DNA of 9,602 nucleotides from Nitrospiraceae bacterium (GTDB lineage Bacteria > Nitrospirota > Nitrospiria > Nitrospirales > Nitrospiraceae). The position numbers and the translations under genes are program-made. The stretch spans positions 1-9,602 of the forward strand of contig JAABQN010000064.1 of the NCBI GenBank assembly GCA_011391455.1. Direction: 5' to 3'. Positions within the stretch are counted from its first letter, which is position 1, and each line of letters begins with the position of its first letter. The notes beneath the pieces were generated by a model that had not been told where the DNA came from, searched no databases, and worked only from the letters and a program-made list of their open reading frames with translations. Shown here one piece after another: positions 5,783 through 9,602 of the stretch.

Positions 5783-7174
5783 TTACGTTGTCGCCGAGTG
5801 AACGCCCCCACGGGCTATGGCTTTGGCCGCCATTTTGAGCACTTTCCAACGATACTTCAAGGTCAGGCGTCCGGATGGTGGAAATGGGGAGTCCTGCACG
5901 GGCGATAGGGTGCCGGAAACTGGATTGATCCGATAGGCTGAGACGGAGTCTGACTTTCTATTCACAAGATAGAGGAATGTTCCGGAGGGATCGATGAGCG
6001 GCTCTCCCGGATAGGTGCCGACCATAGCGTGCGATCCTGCGCGGAACGGCGAGTTGGGAACCGGCTGCAACGTGCCGGTTTTCATATCAATCGAAAACCC
6101 ATGCACCTCGTTAGAGTCATAGCTGTTGACGTAGAGGAATCTGCCTGACGGATCAAAGGTGGGCCACATCGGATAAGATCCTGCAAAGAACGGCGAACCA
6201 GGAACGGGAGACAGATATCCGGTGTCGTGATGGATTAGGAAGGCAGAAATATTGTTAGACGCTGCATTTCCCACATAGCCGAATTTTCCGCCAGGGTGCA
6301 GGAGCATAGCGAAGGGGCGTTTCCCGGACAGAAACGGGGAACCGGGAACCTCCCGGAGTGTTCCTGCGGCTCTGTCGATGGCCAGCACCGTGATCGTGCC
6401 AGATCTGCGATCGGCTGAATACACGAACCGGCATGCCGGATCGACCGTCAGTGAGCGTGGATCTTCGCCCACAGCGAAGGGAGATCCCGAAACCGCGGAT
6501 AGCGTCTTTGTCACCGGGTCGATGGAGTAGGCCGAAATCGTGTTGGTGCCCTGATGTGCCGCGCAAGCAAAGCAACCCGTATAGACAATCACGGTCGAAC
6601 GGGGGAGTTGACCTGTTGCGGCTACTCCTTGATCTGTCGGAATGAGATTGCCGGTTTTTTGGTCAACAGTGAATGAGGAGATGGTCTGCGAATCTCTGTT
6701 TGAAACATATCCGAAGCGTCCTGTCGGGTCTAAGCGCAGGTTGCGTGGGCGATGTCCAACAGAGTATGGCGATCGGGAGAGTGGATTGAGGATTCCGGTT
6801 AGCGGGTCAATTGCGTATCCCGATACGGTTCCGGATCCCCAATTTGCCGTGTAGAGAAAGCGTCCATCGGGAGTGATTGTAATGGCCCTGGGTTGTGTCT
6901 CGGTGGAAAAAGGGGAGCCCGGGAGCGGCCTCAGTGCGCCGGTGTTTCGATCAATTGCGTAAGCGGATATCCGGTCCAGATCCCAATGACAGACATACAC
7001 AAAACTGCCGGATGGATGAATCAGGAGGTAGCGCGGTCCCCACCGCTCTGTGACATAGTTGAAGACCGATTCGGGGAAAACATCTTGATTTCCACTGTCC
7101 TGATTTGCGTTATGCCGAATATGCGGGTGGCCGGCACCGACAGATGTGTGCATGGGAGGCCGGAAATCAGACAT
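5783..7174 (-). CDS. Eight-repeat beta-propeller protein (YncE / lactonase-like superfamily)
   Basis: A 463-residue protein. After 46 non-repeated, His/Asn-rich residues it consists almost wholly of repeats of exactly 48 residues: 47-94, 95-142, 143-190, 191-238, 239-286, 287-334, then 335-388 (6-residue insertion) and 389-435, ending with a basic tail (436-463). The consensus runs PR-x4-DPSGRFLYV-x-N, then ISAY-x-ID-x2-TG-x-L-x-PVPGSPF-x-x-G, as in YncE/lactonase (Pgl-like) propellers. Eight sequence repeats suggest an eight-bladed ring, or seven blades plus a closing overlap. I see no signal peptide, lipobox or membrane span, unlike many relatives, so location is uncertain. Repeat 4 is divergent and carries CFAC (201-204). 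The ATG at 7174 has GGAAAG six bases upstream and lies 24 bases after waaP, in the same frame as waaP. Function is unknown: it could be an enzyme on a sugar lactone, or a scaffold or glycan-binding protein. Fold call firm, role not. Confidence 0.88.
   Translation of the reverse strand: MSDFRPPMHTSVGAGHPHIRHNANQDSGNQDVFPESVFNYVTERWGPRYLLIHPSGSFVYVCHWDLDRISAYAIDRNTGALRPLPGSPFSTETQPRAITITPDGRFLYTANWGSGTVSGYAIDPLTGILNPLSRSPYSVGHRPRNLRLDPTGRFGYVSNRDSQTISSFTVDQKTGNLIPTDQGVAATGQLPRSTVIVYTGCFACAAHQGTNTISAYSIDPVTKTLSAVSGSPFAVGEDPRSLTVDPACRFVYSADRRSGTITVLAIDRAAGTLREVPGSPFLSGKRPFAMLLHPGGKFGYVGNAASNNISAFLIHHDTGYLSPVPGSPFFAGSYPMWPTFDPSGRFLYVNSYDSNEVHGFSIDMKTGTLQPVPNSPFRAGSHAMVGTYPGEPLIDPSGTFLYLVNRKSDSVSAYRINPVSGTLSPVQDSPFPPSGRLTLKYRWKVLKMAAKAIARGGVHSATT
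5870..7036 (-). repeat. Eight tandem 144-bp (48-codon) propeller-blade repeats
   Basis: Protein-level tandem repeats inside the propeller gene. Six units are exactly 48 codons, the seventh 54 and the eighth about 47. Landmarks that recur in register are the PR or P-x opening, D/H-P-x-G, F-x-Y, IS-A/S-Y/F, ID, TG-x-L and GSPF. The DNA copies have diverged, so this is an old internal duplication and not a recent or CRISPR-like array. Confidence 0.85.
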
Positions 7175-7198
7175 CGAAAACTTTCCAGAAGCCAGTTG

Positions 7199-8050
7199 TT
7201 AGGGGGTTGCCAAGGTTGACCTGCGAGAGTGTCTTTCATAAAGCTTTTGTGCGCGCCGGTCAACGCTCCGCCAGAGCGCGCATCGGGAAACGAGAGCGTC
7301 CCTAAGGGGAAGTCGTGTATATGCCGTGATCAATCGAAACCGGTCCCGTTTGGTGAGCCCATAGTCCATGCTGGAGAAGAGCAGGCCGGCAAGGTCTTTT
7401 ATGATCCATCGCCGTGGAGGAGTCCTATGTCGAATTTGCGCTCGATGCAGATCCATAAGATAGATCCTGGGAGGGACTGTTGGATTGATTGTGTCGAAGG
7501 ATGCGGCAGGGATGTGGAAGTGACAAAGGTACAGGTCGCGGTGGTTGACCCCACTGTCGTGCATCGCGCGTGTGATGGCACCAACTCTTTGAAGCAGCAT
7601 TCGCTTAAAGGCCACGTCTGACCGTGTCAGGGCGTGCTGCTGGTTCCATCTTGTGCCGAGGTCCTCTAGTGTGACGGTTTTCCCTAAATCTTCTGTGATA
7701 AGGAATGACTGCCTGCGGGCAGGATTCCGACCTATGCAGCCATATCCCACGGGGGTGACGGTGTCGATACCAATAGTTCTTAGACGCTGAATCGCATTCC
7801 ACTCAGGAATGGCGCTGATTACAGGAAGTCGAAGCTGAAACAGGTTCTTGAAGATTTCTCTCCAGCCGACACCTGTGTGGGCCTTGATAAAATAGTGCAT
7901 TCCATGATGGGCGAATTTGAGAGTCCTCCGTCCGAGAGCCGCTCGGTAGAGTTCTCCGTCCAGATGGAAAAGGAAGGAGAATGTGCGTTCACTTTCCGAT
8001 AAGGTGGCAGCGAATTCAGGTTGAAGATACACGGTGTCTACGACGATCAA
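7199..8050 (-). CDS. waaP: LPS core heptose(I) kinase, WaaP/RfaP family
   Basis: Phosphorylates the first heptose of the LPS inner core with ATP; the negative charge supports outer-membrane integrity. The 283 residues align end to end, from memory, with enterobacterial WaaP: RRTLKFAHHGMHYFIKAH (41-58, with the candidate ATP-binding Lys56), IFKNLFQLRLPVISA, PEWNAIQRLRTIGIDT (82-97), SFLITEDL (115-122) and LEDL. The kinase-like catalytic loop is NHRDLYLCHFHI (169-180, Asp172), and the metal-binding segment is LMDLHRAQ (198-205, Asp200). PRRWIIKDLAGLLFSSMDYGLT (212-233) also matches. All expected catalytic residues are present. The frame opens at TTG 8050, overlapping waaG by 35 bases; GTG 8032 is an alternative and neither has a strong ribosome site. 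Pairing with waaG mirrors the enterobacterial core operon, although the rest of that operon is absent. Confidence 0.93.
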   Translation of the reverse strand: MIVVDTVYLQPEFAATLSESERTFSFLFHLDGELYRAALGRRTLKFAHHGMHYFIKAHTGVGWREIFKNLFQLRLPVISAIPEWNAIQRLRTIGIDTVTPVGYGCIGRNPARRQSFLITEDLGKTVTLEDLGTRWNQQHALTRSDVAFKRMLLQRVGAITRAMHDSGVNHRDLYLCHFHIPAASFDTINPTVPPRIYLMDLHRAQIRHRTPPRRWIIKDLAGLLFSSMDYGLTKRDRFRLITAYTRLPLRDALVSRCALWRSVDRRAQKLYERHSRRSTLATP

Positions 8051-9173
8051 ACTGTGACTCGATAATCGTGGCGATATGTTCTGAACGATGATAAAGAGAG
8101 GTCGAATAAGTAAAGTCCTGGGCGCTGGCTGATAGCGCCTGCAGTTGATGAGAGGTCAAGAGACGAAGGAGAGAGCGATTCATGTGTTCTTGCTGAAAAG
8201 GAGAGGGCATGATGCAGCCGGATTGAGCAGTCATGACACAGGATGCGTAACCACACACATCAGTGGCAAGGACGGGCAACCCGTGCGCCATCGCTTCCAA
8301 GATCACGGTTCCACCGGCTTCTGAATGTGCGGGATGGACTAATAGGTCCGCACCGTAAAGAAAGCGCGGGATATCGGTGCGTGGAGGTAGGAGGGTTACC
8401 CGATCTGATATCGATAGTCGTTTCGCCAATCGCTCGAACTGTCGTGCGCGGTACTCGCCGACTGCTACCACTCTGGTCTTGCTGCGCACCTCGCGTGGGA
8501 GAGCCGCAACAGCATGGATTGTCCGATCCAATCCTTTCCTCTGTGCATCGACTCCGATCGCCAGCAGTATGAATTCTTCGGAATCCCGCAGAAATTCATT
8601 TCGTGTTTTCTCGCGAAGGTCAGTGCCGTTACATGTAGGTTTGCGGTCTTGACAGACGCCAGGGGGCAGTACGTGAAACCTGTTGGCCGGTGTGCCGTAA
8701 TGGGCTGTGTAGACTTGTTGTTGGGAAGCGGTTAGGAGGAAAATTTTGGTGTTGCTCTGTGGATTGAAGACGGCTCGTTCAAAATCCGAAAACAGGCGGA
8801 ATCGAGTAGTGGCCCAGTAGTAGGGGGCCCATGGGAACCCATGCTCCTGCCGTGACTTATCGGCGTAGCAGGTGTCGCCGGCGAAGTAGATGTCAAGCCC
8901 TGGCATCTTATTGAAACCAACGACGGCGTCGAACGATTCGCGTTTCAATATAGGAAGAACCTGCTTTGCAAAGCGGGTAATTCTTCCGTGGTTAGTCAAG
9001 CCGTGGGTGGGAACGATGGTTACACGAAGGTCCTTCGGCAAAGGACCTGCCCATTCCATAGTAAACAGGGTGACATCGTGTCCACGAAGACGGCAGGTCT
9101 GAGCGATATCAAGGCAGTCGCGCTGGAGGCCGCCATAAGGGAAGTACTTGAAAATACAGAATGCCAGGCGCAT
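8016..9173 (-). CDS. waaG: LPS core glucosyltransferase I, WaaG/RfaG family (GT4)
   Basis: Adds the first hexose (glucose from UDP-glucose in enterobacteria) to heptose II of the LPS inner core, at the cytoplasmic face of the inner membrane. The 385-residue protein shows the WaaG-specific opening MRLAFCIFKYFPYGGLQRD (1-19) and TNHGR (60-64). VGFNKMPGLDIYFAGDTCYA (85-104) is a near-diagnostic WaaG stretch, as is HVLPPGVCQDRK (167-178). The GT4 E-X7-E signature lies in SEAGGTVILEA, with Glu285 and Glu293, followed by HGLPVLATDVCGYA. Length matches the family. The ATG at 9173 is the first gene of the minus-strand operon and is preceded by a candidate promoter in the divergent intergenic region. 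The actual donor sugar here could differ from glucose. Confidence 0.94.
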   Translation of the reverse strand: MRLAFCIFKYFPYGGLQRDCLDIAQTCRLRGHDVTLFTMEWAGPLPKDLRVTIVPTHGLTNHGRITRFAKQVLPILKRESFDAVVGFNKMPGLDIYFAGDTCYADKSRQEHGFPWAPYYWATTRFRLFSDFERAVFNPQSNTKIFLLTASQQQVYTAHYGTPANRFHVLPPGVCQDRKPTCNGTDLREKTRNEFLRDSEEFILLAIGVDAQRKGLDRTIHAVAALPREVRSKTRVVAVGEYRARQFERLAKRLSISDRVTLLPPRTDIPRFLYGADLLVHPAHSEAGGTVILEAMAHGLPVLATDVCGYASCVMTAQSGCIMPSPFQQEHMNRSLLRLLTSHQLQALSASAQDFTYSTSLYHRSEHIATIIESQFDRRRHRVSST

Positions 9174-9202
9174 AGCTCACTCATCCCGGGCTATTTGAAA
9201 AC

Positions 9203-9234
9203 GATATATGCTTCCCGAAAGATCGAATTGTCAA
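9203..9234 (-). promoter_or_regulatory. Candidate sigma-70 promoter for the waaG operon
   Basis: Reading the minus strand, a perfect -35 hexamer TTGACA (9229-9234) is followed by TATATC (9203-9208) after 20 bases, or by CATATA (9205-9210) after 18. The -35 is ideal; the -10 is imperfect and the spacing long. It lies 30-60 bases upstream of the waaG ATG at 9173, a sensible place for the operon's promoter. Confidence 0.35.
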
Positions 9235-9280
9235 TCTGGAAAGTAGGGGTGGTTCGAGTTTCGTTGGACCTTGGCGGTAG

Positions 9281-9295
9281 ATAAACTTGGTTTAT
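9281..9295. promoter_or_regulatory. Perfect interrupted palindrome, possible operator
   Basis: ATAAACTTGGTTTAT has two perfect 6-base arms (9281-9286 and 9290-9295) around TTG. It lies about 46 bases upstream of the candidate -35 of waaG, inside the divergent region, so it could bind a dimeric regulator of either direction. A chance A/T-rich palindrome is possible. Confidence 0.25.
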
Positions 9296-9502
9296 GAGGT
9301 GGAGATTAGCCGGACCATTTTATGATAGGAGTCGAGTTGGCGCGCTCAGTCACAGCCATTCAAGGCTCCCGCTTTGACCGTCATGAAGAGACATGGGCGA
9401 GAGGGTAATCGAATGTAGTCGGCGAGGCAAGTCATCCAGTAGACGGAGGCCGTAGTGCACTCAGCCTGGCGCCCTTTCAATGCCGCGTAAGAATCAGTAT
9501 GA

Positions 9503-9524
9503 TCCGCAACCGACCGGATGCGGA
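9503..9524 (+). other. Possible hairpin in the leader of the right-edge gene
   Basis: TCCGCA (9503-9508) and TGCGGA (9519-9524) form a perfect 6-bp stem around a 10-base loop, extendable past one bulged base by GA/TC pairs. It ends about 18 bases before the Shine-Dalgarno of the 9554 start. There is no U-run, so it is not a standard terminator. A role in leader RNA structure is only a possibility. Confidence 0.2.
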
Positions 9525-9553
9525 ATCCCCGCGCACCTCAATAGGACGCCTTC

Positions 9554-9602
9554 ATGAGATGGTTGGTTCGGCTGCTGTGCCTTACGATTGTGGCATCGTC
9601 GA
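9554..9602 (+). CDS. Start of a probably exported protein, cut by the right edge
   Basis: ATG 9554 follows an in-frame TAG at 9542-9544 and has a Shine-Dalgarno AGGA (9543-9546) seven bases upstream. The 16 complete codons read MRWLVRLLCLTIVASS: two arginines, then a hydrophobic run ending in small residues, which is the beginning of a signal peptide or a lipoprotein-type leader. The frame is open to the window end. It is divergent from the waaG operon. Too little is visible to name a family; in such loci an export or envelope protein would be usual, but that is only context. Confidence 0.5.
   Translation, partial: MRWLVRLLCLTIVASS

Larger units (their letters stand above)
9174..9553. other. 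380-bp divergent intergenic region
   Basis: Separates waaG (minus) from the plus-strand gene beginning at 9554. I found no convincing gene in it. It holds a candidate promoter for waaG (9203-9234), a 15-bp interrupted palindrome (9281-9295), a hairpin in the presumed leader of the right-hand gene (9503-9524), and a possible weak -10 (TATGAT, 9498-9503) on the plus strand without a convincing -35. The stretch 9300-9470 shows nothing I can interpret. Confidence 0.6.

Noticed and set aside
5752..5811. Sulfotransferase start at GTG 5811.
   Set aside because: No ribosome site, 29-base overlap with the propeller gene, and added residues that look unconserved; ATG 5751 has GAGG at a good distance.
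5870..7036. Regular 144-bp periodicity considered as a CRISPR or minisatellite array.
   Set aside because: The period is in codons of a propeller protein, the units have diverged at DNA level, and there are no constant repeats separated by unique spacers.
7175..7201. waaP and the propeller gene are in the same frame with eight codons between, suggesting a read-through fusion.
   Set aside because: waaP has a TAA stop and the propeller has its own ribosome site (GGAAAG) at correct spacing; same-frame placement has a one in three chance.
9518..9544. Eight-codon frame (ATG to TAG) just before the right-edge gene, considered as a leader peptide.
   Set aside because: It has no ribosome site and no run of regulatory codons; too short to support.

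Overview
The window is a cell-surface polysaccharide and lipopolysaccharide (LPS) locus from a Gram-negative bacterium. The evidence for an outer membrane is an adjacent pair of very recognisable LPS inner-core genes, waaG and waaP. GC looks moderate, a little over 50 percent by eye. The gene mix (GT2 enzyme with a TPR-like tail, stand-alone APS kinase, CE4 deacetylase, GT4 enzymes, sulfotransferase) resembles exopolysaccharide/LPS islands of Nitrospirota and some Proteobacteria. The sequence alone does not settle the phylum.

Left block, plus strand (1-2768): a protein cut by the left edge, with the tail of a probable GT2 glycosyltransferase read in frame into a zinc-ribbon class I methyltransferase; a 38-codon ORF (1143-1259) with a good ribosome binding site; an APS kinase (cysC, best start 1261) that begins one base after the small ORF's stop; and a GT2 glycosyltransferase. 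Spacing is tight, so this is probably one transcript that begins outside the window.

Middle and right block, minus strand (9173 down to 2814): six genes, overlapping or separated by 24-31 bases. In transcription order they are waaG (LPS glucosyltransferase I), waaP (heptose kinase), a beta-propeller protein with eight 48-residue repeats, a PAPS-type sulfotransferase, a GT4 glycosyltransferase and a CE4 polysaccharide deacetylase. The two blocks converge on a 45-base gap (2769-2813) holding a small hairpin. A 380-base divergent intergenic region (9174-9553) contains a candidate promoter for the waaG operon, a perfect 15-bp interrupted palindrome and a hairpin. It is followed by the first 16 codons of a probably exported protein that runs off the right end.

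How the genes fit together (inference): CysC would make PAPS, the sulfotransferase would use it, and the glycosyltransferases, methyltransferase and deacetylase would build and trim the acceptor glycan. The locus would then make a sulfated, possibly methylated and deacetylated LPS or exopolysaccharide attached to or co-made with a phosphorylated LPS core. The beta-propeller protein is the piece without an obvious job and is the main candidate for something undescribed. I saw no mobile elements, RNA genes or CRISPR arrays.
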